Part shown: positions 1 through 10,199 of the stretch, in pieces
How positions within the stretch are numbered: position 1 is the first letter of the stretch
Layout: each line of letters opens with the position of its first letter
NCBI GenBank assembly: GCA_031002005.1
Contig: JARYHS010009186.1
Coordinates: forward strand, 104,936,329-105,000,328
Reading direction: 5' to 3'
Source of the DNA: Vandiemenella viatica
Lineage: Eukaryota > Arthropoda > Insecta > Orthoptera > Morabidae
DNA length: 64,000 bases
Notes under the pieces: generated by a model
Told to the model about the DNA's origin: nothing
What the model saw: the letters and a program-made list of their open reading frames with translations, nothing else
Database searches by the model: none
Translations under genes and position numbers: made by a program

Positions 1-966
1 TAATAGAGCCGTGATGATGTATGTACGAATACTACTCTTGTAACTGGTCAGCCTTGTATCTAACACTTAAGTTTATATGTCACAAGATAGACGACTTAGT
101 CGTATTATGATGTTGAGATTGAGGCCTTTTTTCCTTAGCTGCTTTAATAATAAGGTTTCTGTGACTTATCCGTCTAGTGCAGCTAAATAAAAAACTTAGT
201 TTTTTGGCAGACGCGTTTCGATTTATTCAATTCCGGTGCCCTAGAACAGTTTTATTTACATGCGTTGACGTTGTTTATAGTATGTTTATAATTCTAATCT
301 GTTATTAAATGCTATGAATATTACATTCTACTTACAGTTTTTGTTTCCTTTTTTTACATTGAAGTCTGGGGAAGTTCCATATCAGTGCTTTTTCTGTTGC
401 TTTTATGTGTTCCGCACATACACTGTGGTGTCTTTCAATTCGCACAAACTTTCTTCATTTTGAAAACACACTATTGTTTACGCACTTTTCTGTTTGTCTA
501 ACAACTGTACGAGCATTTATTATTGTTTACATTACTGTGTTCAGAGATGCCTATTGTTTCCGGCAAGTATCTTATTGATTTGTTGTTTGTGTTTTAATTT
601 ATATCTATGTTTTAGCGTTGTGTGTGTGTGTTTTATATATATTATGGAATTGTTTTAAGTGATATTATATTGCCGAAACTAGTAAAACTTACGCTGAATC
701 AATCGAAAAAACAACAAATTTGAACATTTGCTTCTCGGTGGTTTGGGATTGCTTCTTGTCTATTAATTCATCTGTTTCACTGCACATGTTTCTGTAACTT
801 TAAATCAAATAATTATAGCGTTCACGTCTGAGTAGGATTCTTGGTAAAAGCCGCATGGGTTTTTAACAGGCAACGCCAAATGATTATAGGATGGGTCCAA
901 AGATGGCGAAGAATGAGGCTTCCTGCTATAATGTTAAAAATCATGGCAGATAGTACACGAATCTGC
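1..966. other. AT-rich stretch, no gene seen
   Basis: No ORF with recognisable coding character on either strand. It contains a short TG run near 614-631 and otherwise unique-looking AT-rich DNA. The ORFs that begin near 822-841 run into the SINE that follows and are chance readings of it. Confidence 0.6.
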
Positions 967-978
967 CACACAAGCGGA

Positions 979-1229
979 CTGAGCGTGGTGGGTGAACGGT
1001 TAACGTTCTTGCCTCGCATTCGGGAGGACGCGGGTTCGAATCCCCGTACGGGCATCCAGATTTGGGTTTTCCATGGGGTCCCCAAATCACTCCAGGCGAA
1101 TGCCGGGATGCTTCCTTCAAAAAAGTCCATGGCAAAATTCCTTCCCGTTCCTTGTCCCCATTCCCATCCCGCCTCTAATGACCTTAGCCGTCGACGAGGC
1201 GTAAAAAAAAAAAAAAACACACACACACA
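979..1229 (+). mobile_element. tRNA-derived SINE, family A, copy 1 (full length)
   Basis: The head is tRNA-like, with a Pol III B box GGTTCGAATCC at about 1033-1043. The body contains the hallmark TTTGGGTTTTCCATGG, and the element ends in poly-A. A 12-bp target-site duplication, CACACAAGCGGA, lies at 967-978 and 1230-1241, which fixes both ends and implies LINE-mediated retrotransposition. At least nine other full or decayed copies occur in the window. It is non-coding; the apparent ORFs across it on both strands are chance. Confidence 0.9.
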
Positions 1230-1241
1230 CACACAAGCGGA
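1203..1241. repeat. poly-A tail grading into (CA)n microsatellite
   Basis: Fifteen A residues (1203-1217) are followed by about nine CA units that merge with the CACACA start of the SINE's right target-site duplication. The microsatellite appears to have grown at the junction of tail and duplication. Confidence 0.85.
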
Positions 1242-1410
1242 TGTTTGTCACAGTACGGTTGGAATGAATACTCTGGAAACAGATAAATATTCGCGACTCC
1301 GTGTGAAAATCTTGCAAACAGCAGATGCAATATTGCGGAAAGATTTTCTCAGTTCTCGATCTATGTGAGTGTGTATGGGGAGATCCAAGACAACCAGAAG
1401 ATATTATAAT

Positions 1411-1540
1411 AACTGGTAAAAATGTTTATATATGTTTGTTGGATGACTGAGCGAATCTTGGAAGAGACAACGATTAACTGGTAAAAATGTTTATACATAT
1501 TTGTTGGATGACTCAGAGAATCTTGGAAGAGACAACGATT
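1411..1540. repeat. tandem duplication, two 65-bp units
   Basis: Units 1411-1475 and 1476-1540 both begin AACTGGTAAAAATGTTTATA and both end AGAGACAACGATT, with only a few differences between them. No coding potential or mobile-element ends are visible. Confidence 0.9.
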
Positions 1541-2148
1541 CCCGTGACAAGACTGCAGCTGTGATAAGAAAGGAACAGCTCGCCGGATCTCCACGGAAGC
1601 TGGTGGAGGCAACGACACTGCTGTTCTGATGCCGCAGTCGTTTGGTACGGCATCGGTGCTGAATACCTGAGAGACCGGTGGTCCGTCACAATGGTAAGGC
1701 TTCACAGAGCCGTATTTCAGGTGTCCCTGCAGGCTCGCCCAAATGTGAGCTATTCTGGCATTGGTCGCAAACGGTGCGCTAGCAATTATTGTGGAAACGG
1801 TCAGTCACTTGTGAGCTAACCACTCCGAATTTGATGACGACGTGTTATTATACGAGAACGGCCCAATTCTCCTCTCTCAACACATGCAAGCCGTTAGCTC
1901 GGATAGTTTAAATTGCGATTTTCTGTCATAGGCCTATAACCACCAAACAAATTCACAGGTATTATTACAAAGCCTACAAATGAAAAAAAACTCGCTGTTC
2001 TGGTCTAAATATTAATGAACATAATCAACACCATTGATAGAAACAACTTTTAAAACACTTGTGTTGCATTCAAGTACATTTTGCAAGTTTTTTTAGCTTA
2101 TGTACAGAGAACATGAACTCGCGCCATACAATCTTCTCCAAGCGATGC

Positions 2149-2150
<2 letters not shown>
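1541..2150. other. no gene seen
   Basis: The moderately GC-rich part (about 1550-1800) has a minus-strand open frame of about 114 codons extending from the preceding tandem repeat. It has no recognisable domain and I treat it as chance. The rest is AT-rich. Confidence 0.5.

Positions 2151-2201
<51 letters not shown>
2151..2201. repeat. (CA)n microsatellite
   Basis: About 25 uninterrupted CA units. The plus-strand ORF that crosses it is an artefact of the repeat. Confidence 0.97.
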
Positions 2202-2204
<3 letters not shown>

Positions 2205-2896
2205 CCCTTGCCCTGACATGCTTCAATGCAAGCACCCAATCAACAATCGCTGCCCGCCCAGCTGTGCTGGTCAGCGTTAAAAATTATTACTTAAATATAA
2301 CTACACCATGCTACCCCGCTTACTAAACAAACTACGATCTGTGTAAATCCAACGATATTACAAATGGAGTTACACACATGAATACATTTATTCAGGATAG
2401 TTATAATTAATGAATGAAACATAATTCAATATTAATAATAATAGTAAATCAATAATAAAAAATTATTGGGGTTTATTTATAATGCCACACGAACTGGTCG
2501 ATTGCAGCCGAGGACGATATTTGAGACGCCAAGTTAGTATTTCATGCAGACATTACCAATTGTATTAATTTATGAATCCCAAGCAAGTAGGACACTGCAA
2601 TCCAATTTGCAGTTTTGAACCAAATAGGCTCTTATGATCTACAGGGTGCATATACATATGAAATATACCTTTACGAATAGTATGAGCAGGATGTGATGCT
2701 ACAGCACCATTATTAATTCTCAGTTTTTAACTTCCCACACTAAAAGCAAAAATTATTGTCGATGCTTGGTAGCCATCTCGTTTCTTAGGCATTAGCTGTT
2801 GTTTGGCTGAAAAATCTTGAGGAAAAGAAATGAATTCTTTTCTGAAGTAAAAGTTAAATATGTTTCTTGTTTTTTTTTAATGGGAAATTCAAATCA
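2202..2896. other. AT-rich stretch, no gene seen
   Basis: Low-complexity AT-rich DNA with no ORF, tRNA-like box or inverted repeat that I could support. Confidence 0.55.
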
Positions 2897-2975
2897 GGAT
2901 GTAAGGACGGGGATTCGAACCGGTGTCCTCCAGAATGCGAGGCCAGTGCGTTAACCACTCACCCACCACGCTCGG
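2897..2975 (-). mobile_element. SINE family A, copy 2 (tRNA-like head only)
   Basis: The reverse complement of the family A head is present, with GGATTCGAAC marking the B box and ACCCACCACGCTCGG marking the 5' end at 2975. The body and tail are missing, so this is a 3'-truncated or decayed copy. Confidence 0.8.
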
Positions 2976-3110
2976 AATATGTATGGTAAATATACAGACA
3001 GTAGATTGGTTGGACTTTCCAAGAGAAGGCATATTAAGCGAATTGTAAGAGATGGGATGACAGTTCCTTTCCCATAGGGCCTTCAGTTTAACGTGGAGCA
3101 TCTCACCTTA

Positions 3111-3263
3111 AGTCCCGTTCCCACGGCGCGTCCGTCGGCTCGTGCTAGGAGACGCCATCATCTTTGCCGCATATGTTAACAGGGACGGCGCGCCTCGACC
3201 CACCGCCAGGCGGTAGAAGATGAAAGGCGCGTCCTGCCTACCACGCGCCGTGGGAACGAACCT
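3111..3263. mobile_element. 153-bp MITE with TTA duplication
   Basis: The terminal inverted repeats share CGTTCCCACGGCGCGT and differ at about three of 21 positions. TTA flanks both ends (3108-3110 and 3264-3266). Weaker internal complementarity lets the whole unit fold back. A 3-bp TTA duplication fits the PIF/Harbinger superfamily, but with no transposase the assignment is inference. GC content is far above the surroundings. Confidence 0.8.
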
Positions 3264-3266
3264 TTA

Positions 3267-4943
3267 GAAGAACACGGTAAGACTTGGTAAAAACTGATAT
3301 CGATCTCCCGAATATATGATGACGTTTATTCTCCGGTTCCCAATTATTATTCTCGTATGCCAATTCGCTAACGTGGAGGTCTCTCGCATACCTAATTCCC
3401 CAATATACCCCAGTACATTCGGTTCGTCCAGTGAACCTGAGATATTCGCATATAATCGCCATCTATTATTTTAGACGAGAACGAATTTAAGACATACAGT
3501 ATTATTGTTCAATCATGTATTACGAGTGGTGAATAGCTGGATGTTAAGGCACTAACATTCCAACTGCAGGTCGTCGTTTCTACTCACGGAGTAGGCTGAC
3601 ACTTTTACGTGCTCTTCAACCTGTGACTAACCTATGATAAATCTTGCTTTTTTGTAATTAAAATACGCTGCAAGCACTGTCTTGTTTGGAAAAGAAAAAC
3701 TAATAAAACGGTGTGTAGAATATCAGATATCAGCGACGTCCATGTATATTTTGTAAGAAATCCCGTATGGCGAAAATTCTCACTTGTAACCATTCGGTAA
3801 CCACTAGTGCCATTTTCAAGGGTGCATCTTGTGGCAGTCATCTTTCACGTTAGACAGATCGAAATACAGATGAGGTGCAATTCTATTTAAAGGAACCCAC
3901 TAATGGCAACGAACGCTCTTATGGGTTTCGTGAATTACTATCTCGCCATGTTTCCCGTTGTCGACGGCCTTTGAACTATTTTATGTAGTATACGAGGGGA
4001 TACCCAAAATTAACCAGCATGGTATTGCCGTGGGTGGATCTTCATTTGTACTCCTCGATTTCGCTGGCCATTCTATAGTTGCGAATACATTATTTGTTTC
4101 AGGAGGCGACTGTCGGACATTCGGATGACATGTCCAACCTATCCAAGCTGGTGCTTAAATATTATTGCTTCAATGCTTGTGGTATTTACTTCTTCTGCTA
4201 TACTGACATTTGTTCGACGGGCTTGCCATTTTATCTTAAGTGTTCTTCTCAGACAGCGTTGGTGATACACGCTAGGCGACGAGTGTGTGATCGCCGTTTT
4301 GCTCTGAGGATTGGCTGCAGAGAAACTCGTGTGCTACACCCGAGACTGGGCAGCCCTATTTAGGAGGGGGCTAGAAAATGTGGCCTAAACATAGCCAGCC
4401 TAAATACTACCCGACTGAATTACCGCATCCAGAGGGGACGCCATAAGCGGTCGAAACACAAAGAAATATAACTTAAATATAGCTACCGGTAACCAAACAA
4501 TTGCTTAATGAATGTTTTATCCACAGAACTGAATCCATAAACGACTTGATGGATCTCGTTTGCAACATGTTTCGTTTGAAATTTATAATTATCAAGTTTT
4601 CAAAAGTAGATGTATTAAGGAATGATAATAAACCAAGCTCTAGACAAATTGTTAATTAATTAAGACAAATAATGTGCCAATTTGGTTCTCATTTACATTT
4701 GGTTTTTATAATAAAAGCATGATTTAAATATTGATTATTACTAAATGAAATAATAATTACTTTCTTATTATAGAGTTCCTGTTTTTTACGATCTTGGTTC
4801 ATACCTTTTCCGATTGTATAACTTCGTTATCTTTGTGTATGTTGTCCTTCGTCGAAAGAATCTATAATGGAAGACTTATATTTAAAAAAATTCTTATACG
4901 AGACCTGTGCATTTAGCTTGTTTAAGCTAAGTAAAAAGTAAAT
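3267..4943. other. AT-rich stretch, no gene seen
   Basis: No supported gene. The segment beginning near 3995 (GAGGGGATACCCAAAATTAA) recalls the ends of some mariner-type elements, but I see no matching inverted repeat downstream. Confidence 0.45.
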
Positions 4944-5240
4944 TCGTGTGGTCCTAGTGACCTGGTGACAGGGTTTCTTATCACCTGCGCATTCCGCCCC
5001 TGTAGTATCCACCTTAACCTAACCACGTTAATATTATGGGGTTTAGGGGACGTACAATTTAACGTGGAATACGAACCACGGAAGCGTTCTTTCATACTTC
5101 AAATTACACAGTAAGCTGTGCTAGAGGTGAAGATCGAGTTTAAAGGCTTTTGAAAATCCTCGGCGAGACAGGGATTCGAACCGAACCGGGGACCTCCAGA
5201 GCTCCATTCAAATGCCTTAAACACAGTACCACCACCCCCC
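4944..5240 (-). mobile_element. tRNA-derived SINE, family B, copy 1
   Basis: The minus-strand B box region (GGGATTCGAACCG on the plus strand near 5170) is followed by the family B body. Its hallmarks are a conserved TTTAACGTGGAATACGAACC block and GACCTGGTGACAGGGTTTCT at the 3' end. It aligns by eye along most of its length with the copies at 11136-11420, 23716-23965 and 60854-61151. Confidence 0.8.
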
Positions 5241-5371
5241 TTTCTACACTTTATTTCTTTTAAGAGCTCAGATTTTTCATTTATTTATCTCATTCAATAA
5301 TTTTTATTGCATACTTTCTTTATAAACACACAAATTTAGCTTATAAATCACTCGTTTATACTTCAGACAAG

Positions 5372-5373
<2 letters not shown>

Positions 5374-5407
<34 letters not shown>
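5374..5407. repeat. poly-T tract (34 nt)
   Basis: Uninterrupted T run. It may be the tail of an otherwise unrecognised minus-strand retroelement, but no body could be identified. Confidence 0.95.
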
Positions 5408-5409
<2 letters not shown>

Positions 5410-5532
5410 TACGCGACTTCATGAAAGTAAAAACAACACTTCTCTCTCTTTCTCTGATCTATAGAATTTTTCATTTGTTGGAACTAGATAGAAATTGATG
5501 TGTGAGTGGAGACTTTCCCGGCGTATCGATGC

Positions 5533-5747
5533 AACAAAATCTTCTCGTGTGTCCAGCCGGATGGTGGTGTAAAAACACGATGTTTCGACAGCTGACTCTG
5601 CTGTCTTCATCAGGTATCTTGTAGTTGTTCTCAGCTGACAGTCAGCCGAGAACAACTACAAGATACCTGATGAAGACAGCAGAGTCAGCTGTCGAAACGT
5701 AGTGTTTTTACACCACCATCCGGCTGGACACCCGAGAAGATTTTGTT
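5533..5747. repeat. 215-bp near-perfect hairpin, probably paired Penelope-type terminal repeats
   Basis: Two 107-nt arms (5533-5639 and 5641-5747) are inverted copies with about four mismatches and a 1-nt spacer. In the right arm CTGATGA at 5667-5673 is followed by a perfect 6-bp stem (GACAGC/GCTGTC, 7-nt loop) and then GAAA at 5694-5697. The left arm has the same layout on the minus strand. This resembles the conserved core of hammerhead ribozymes, known from Penelope-like elements, but an extra A precedes the stem. The similar layout in the Penelope unit at 62730-63271 supports a common origin. The ORF at 5419-5655 is an artefact. Confidence 0.75.
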
Positions 5748-7628
5748 AGATAGAAATTCTTTTCTCCACCAGCTTCAGCCAAATATTGGTTTACATTGCT
5801 CTCTACTTAAAATACTTATCCCACAAAATTAGATGCAGTGTTCGATCTAAAAATAAAAACACTCGAATTCACACCTAACACAAACATATTAATGCTATTA
5901 TTAATTAACACATTTTACAAATATGCAGTTTAATTCCCTTTCAGAATGAGTAAAATATTTAGAAGTGTTGCAAACCAGTTTAGTTTATATCAAAAAGGTT
6001 CTAATATTGCGAAAGAGGAATGAGGATTATACGATTATTCACATTAGCGTTACTGCCGCAGTGGTGTGCTTGTGAACTAGGAGCTGCCGACTCGTAGATG
6101 AGTCTGGTGTAAACACTGTGCGCGGTGGGGCGCGGCGCGTCTGTTTGTGTAGGGTCCCCGCAGACCACAGGCCGCATACCGCAGCCACCGACACTGGGGA
6201 ACACACCGCGAACACGTCCCCCGTGTCACCCTGTATCGGGCGCTTTTGATGCACGATACAAAATAAGCTTTCTTTCCTTGCACGTAAAACTATACATTGT
6301 TTATACTCTACATAAACCACCTGCAGGCTAGTATTATTAAGGCGAAGATAACTTGGTCTTTCTGCCGATTTCAACGTTTTCACGACTATACGGTTAAACA
6401 TATCTTAATGGAATTTGACAAGGAAATATTATGTATCATTAGGAAGGACATAAGATACTTTTTTCCCGGATAAATAACATATTTGGTCGTGCAATTTTGA
6501 AAACTAAACATTTGGTGACAGACAGACGGATAGCGTGTGCATGTCTCTGTATCGTTATATCTGTCACTCAAGCTTTGGATCTCCCGTATTCAGTTTGTGT
6601 ATGATGTGTTGATAAATTTCACGTATAGATGCAACTAATTACATAGTATCGAAGTGGATTTTTTTCAATTCTAGCATTAAAATTCTAACTCCACGCGTAC
6701 GAAATACCCGGTAACAACTAGTATTTTATAATTTTTCTCTCACTAGAGCGCACTAAATGTCTCCGCTACTTAACAAAGATTTTGTTCGTTCGGACGTTTG
6801 TACTGGAAGAAGCTTTTGATCTCTGGTATTTTCCCTACTAGGAATTGCAATCCAGCAAAGCGGGATCCCGCAATCCCGCATCATTAGACAGTCTGGCGGA
6901 TCCCGCACAAAATTAAGCGGATCCGCAATCCGCAAAATCCGGCGGAAACGTGTGTCAGTCTGCCTGACTCGCTGTCCCACTCGGCCTCTGTCGGATATTT
7001 TGCACTGTTTACCTGTACTCTTGCAGTTACAATTTGATTCGTGTTAATAAATGTTACTTTTTGCCGAATTTCTTCATTCATATGTAAATAAATCCAATTT
7101 TACATATTCAATAAAACTTACGTTTGTTTTGAGTATAAATTTCTATAATTTGAGTTAGGTTGCGTATATAGTACGTTTTTCTAACTATTTAATAAGTATT
7201 TTTTATGTGTCCCACACGTTATCTGAACTACGCAGTAAAGCTTTTTATTCAAGGTTTCATTATTTCGATTTTCTGTATTTGCAGATAAAGTAATTGTGAC
7301 AACTTTCTGTATTTGCTACTGTATTTGATTATTCGTTGATACGAAACTAATGTTACTGTAATTTTAACGATTACATACCTATTTATTTAGCAGCTCTCAA
7401 AAGGCATTTGTATACCCTTTGACTTATTGTTATTTTGGCCGCCATCTCAATGCGTTTGAAACACATGTTCTTTGATGAAAGCCGCCTGCTTACATGTGCC
7501 GCTCTGGCTTTCGATTAATCCTTCCTGCAATGATTTTGTCAGTCGCCACAATACATTATTTTTGAGTGAATATCATGTGTCCTTTCAACTCCTTGTTATT
7601 ATTTCGACTAAAGGCAAAAAAAAGTTAT
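5748..7628. other. no gene seen; includes short GC-rich blocks
   Basis: A GC-rich block at about 6110-6240 carries overlapping chance ORFs on both strands. At 6855-6955 the motifs GCGGATCC and AATCCCGC recur at irregular spacing. A fragment of the dispersed repeat described at 25589 lies at 6600-6722. Otherwise the stretch is AT-rich and featureless. Confidence 0.45.
6600..6722 (-). repeat. dispersed repeat family D, head fragment
   Basis: The reverse complement reads AACTAGTTGTTACCGGGTAT and then TTCGTACGCGTGGA. This matches the head motif of the copies starting at 25589 and 26744. Only about 120 bp is recognisable. Confidence 0.55.
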
Positions 7629-7753
7629 AATGAAGTCTTCGCGGCTGTATCGCCGAATTGTGTTGTAAAAACACCATGCCTCCCTCGTCTTCCTCACGTG
7701 TAAAATTTCGTGTTTTTACAACGAATTCCGGCGATACACCCGTGAGGACTTTA
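7629..7753. repeat. imperfect hairpin, 44-nt arms
   Basis: Arms at 7629-7672 and 7710-7753 share TATCGCCG and GTTGTAAAAACAC in inverted orientation around a 37-nt spacer. The GTAAAAACAC block also occurs in the hairpin at 5533-5747, so the two may be related. I could not place a hammerhead-like core in this one. Confidence 0.65.
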
Positions 7754-8608
7754 CTGCAATAATTTCCACTCTAAAAAAGTCGTTACACCACTTAAAGTAA
7801 AACTGGAATACTTGACAGTTCACGTCTTGGTGGGTAGTTTCTTTTAATAACAATGAATCAAATATAAGATTTATCAAGGAATCAGGAGAAATAATAATGA
7901 ATTGTTATAATTGCTACATTTGTTGCCCTACACTGAGAGGTAGATGGGAGGACTGGTTATTTTAGATGTAGATTATGAAAAATACCAAAATCCAGTCTTT
8001 TTCGATTTATGTCATGAATCAACTACCCACACTTTCTCTGTTTACAACGTTGTCTTGTACGAAACATAATAGTGTATTCATAACTACATCTGTGCTGGAA
8101 GATCAAAAGCAACTGGAAGAATATACAAGATAGGAAAAGAGAGAGGGAATTTTATTCGAATTGACTTGGAATTACTCGGCTGGTGTGAAAGTTTCGAGAT
8201 CACTAATCAGATTTATCTTGATTCGGACTGATTCTGATTGATTCTGTTTGATTCAGATTCGTTTAATGTGAAGGGAACCTTATTGTGCAGTTGATTCTTT
8301 GGTTATCAGACACATCTGAAGAGCATCACAGAGTAAACTTTAAGTGTAGATAAGTGGCCAAACATTAATCAGGTGATGACAGTAACTCAAGTAAGTCAAT
8401 CCAGCAGTGGACTGTTGATAAGCATTGGGCACTGAGCTCTATGCTAGTTGTGCTGGAACAATCTCAAGTAAGCTTCCTTCCTCTCATAGGAACTAGTGAT
8501 GAATGTCTCCCTTGCTGCAAGCTGACTTATCACAGTATAGTAACAATGATCGCTCCCTCACTGCAGAACTATCTCGTGTTTTCCGCGGTCAAGGGCTGAT
8601 GGAATACA
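7754..8608. other. no gene seen
   Basis: AT-rich DNA. A short irregular repeat of GATTC and TGATTCTG lies at about 8198-8262. No domain-bearing ORF. Confidence 0.5.
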
Positions 8609-8885
8609 TTTTTTTTTAATTTTTATTTTTAATGGCTTTCGGCCTTGTCAGCCATACAGCCAAGTTCTTTACGTTTTATAACAATTTACATTTCAATTCC
8701 TTCACAGTTCTATATACATAGTTTACATTCTTATACGCAACAGTTTATATTTTACGACCTTTTACATTTAAATTCCTTTGCAGTTCTATATACACAATTT
8801 ACATTTACATTCCTTTACAGTTCTATATACATAGTTTACTTTCTTTTACAGTTATATACGCAACAGTTTACATTTTATGACCTTT

Positions 8886-8888
<3 letters not shown>

Positions 8889-8928
<40 letters not shown>
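8889..8928. repeat. (AT)n microsatellite
   Basis: About 20 uninterrupted AT units within the LINE 3' UTR. Confidence 0.95.
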
Positions 8929-8931
<3 letters not shown>

Positions 8932-9227
8932 TTTACATTCTTGGTGTTATACTATGGTATGTCGACATGGAATCTGTTACTTTAGTATATATCTTATCTG
9001 TGCCGTAGAGTGTTTATTATACAGTTTGTGGAATTTTTGACACTGTAACTGAATTCTATTTTGCTCAATGTAAAACACTGGTGCCTTATTCGTTCACTAT
9101 GGTCTCAAGTTCTGGTAGTATGTCTGGCTGATATGTATGGATACATCTCTGTTCGGGTGGTGTACAATTGTAAATGTACCAACTTTGTTCCCGTCGTTTC
9201 CGGTTAGATTTTCTAGTTGTCTAGGTT

Positions 9228-9560
9228 TTATATTTGGATATTCCCCTCCTTAACGAAGGTCATATTGATTTTGAGTATTTCGTGTTTATTTGAAACCAGT
9301 AGGATGGAAACGTTGGTTGGGAAGAGAGTGTTACATTTTGTAACTTCTTTCAGCATTCTGTCATGAATATCAGCGTACTTCTCGCATGAAAATAGAAAAT
9401 GGTTTATGTTCCCTACTGCCTGATCAGTGCAGTCGCATAGTGGGTTGTCTCCCAATAATGGAATATATGGGTAGTTTTCCACGTCAGTATTATCACACGC
9501 TATCCAAGCGAGTGCTGTATTTACTGGAGATAAGAATGCTATTCAGTAATCTTGTTTGTG
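9228..9560 (-). pseudogene. LINE ORF2 C-terminus (zinc-binding tail)
   Basis: The clean open part is 9228-9482, and the same frame stays open upstream to about 9550. It contains NPLCDC, then about 13 residues, then NHFLFSC. This is the Cys/His tail seen after the RNase H domain in I-like ORF2 proteins, and it matches SPYCQC...NHIFFQC in the LINE at 11.8 kb. It ends in NIQI before the stop, like the NQINI end of the fragment at 63.5 kb. The RT and RNase H domains are absent, so this is a dead 5'-truncated copy. Confidence 0.75.
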
Positions 9561-9600
9561 GATTAGAACCAAGCCCTCCACACTAACAAGGAACTCTCTG

Positions 9601-10199
9601 TAGACAACGGTACCAGCGCAATTCACACAGGGCCACATTAGGAGAAAAAAGCTGTCTTTAATTGTTCACTTCAAACTGATTATATCTTTTGGAAGAGTAT
9701 GCCTCATCCTTCTTTCATTAACAATACACTATACTTAACACCTCCGCAATGACGTCCACAAATATTCGTTAGTACTAACCGTAATTGGAAGGCAAAGGAA
9801 AATCACTACAGTTTGAATTCCGTAGAGAGGTTGCAGTGTACGGATAACATAATTAATGTCTGGGACTGGGAGATGAGGTAAGGAAGTTATACCTGCGCAG
9901 CAGCAGAAATATAGACATCATCCTCACTAATGAATCATAATATGTGCTACATTCCTATGGACGACTGAATTAACAAGATGCTTATTGTACAGATTTCATT
10001 TCCTTTATCGGTAATACACGTAAACTGTAGCGAAGAACAAAAATGGAACTAAAATTTCCTTCCAGCTTTTAAAATAATTTGAGTTATCGTTGCTCCAGTA
10101 GCTGATACGATACGAAAAAACTGCTGCAGGAAATTAAGGCAAACTCCTTGAAGTGTGCGAACTGTAGTGTGATACAAATCAAGCAATGTTTTACATACA
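9601..10199. other. no gene seen
   Basis: Unremarkable AT-rich DNA. The minus-strand ORF at 10049-10336 runs into the inverted repeat that follows and shows no domain. Confidence 0.5.

Larger units (their letters stand above)
8609..9600 (-). mobile_element. I-like LINE, 5'-truncated 3' end
   Basis: On the minus strand this is the last part of ORF2, then a 3' UTR and an A-rich tail at 8609-8632. The end of the 3' UTR (TTGGCTGTATGG near 8655) matches the equivalent place in the full-length LINE at 11592-17612 (TGGCTGTATGG near 11638). The 3' UTR contains short tandem copies of ACAGTTCTATATACA and an AT microsatellite. The plus-strand ORF at 8645-9040 is a reading of this repeat. Confidence 0.8.

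Noticed and set aside
1033..1043. tRNA-like boxes as a true tRNA gene
   Set aside because: The sequence continues into a SINE body with poly-A and a target-site duplication, and no acceptor stem closes around the boxes. The same holds for the other tRNA-like heads.
822..1368. ORFs of 136 and 175 codons on opposite strands
   Set aside because: Both read through a full-length SINE and its CA microsatellite, so they are not genes.
3995..4370. Possible mariner-type element starting GAGGGGATACCC
   Set aside because: No matching inverted end, duplication or transposase sequence could be found.
6039..6401. Overlapping ORFs of 67-120 codons
   Set aside because: They overlap on both strands in a GC-rich patch and show no domain, which points to chance.
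8645..9040. 131-codon plus-strand ORF with YIYIYIYI
   Set aside because: It is a translation of the tandem repeats and AT microsatellite in a minus-strand LINE 3' UTR.
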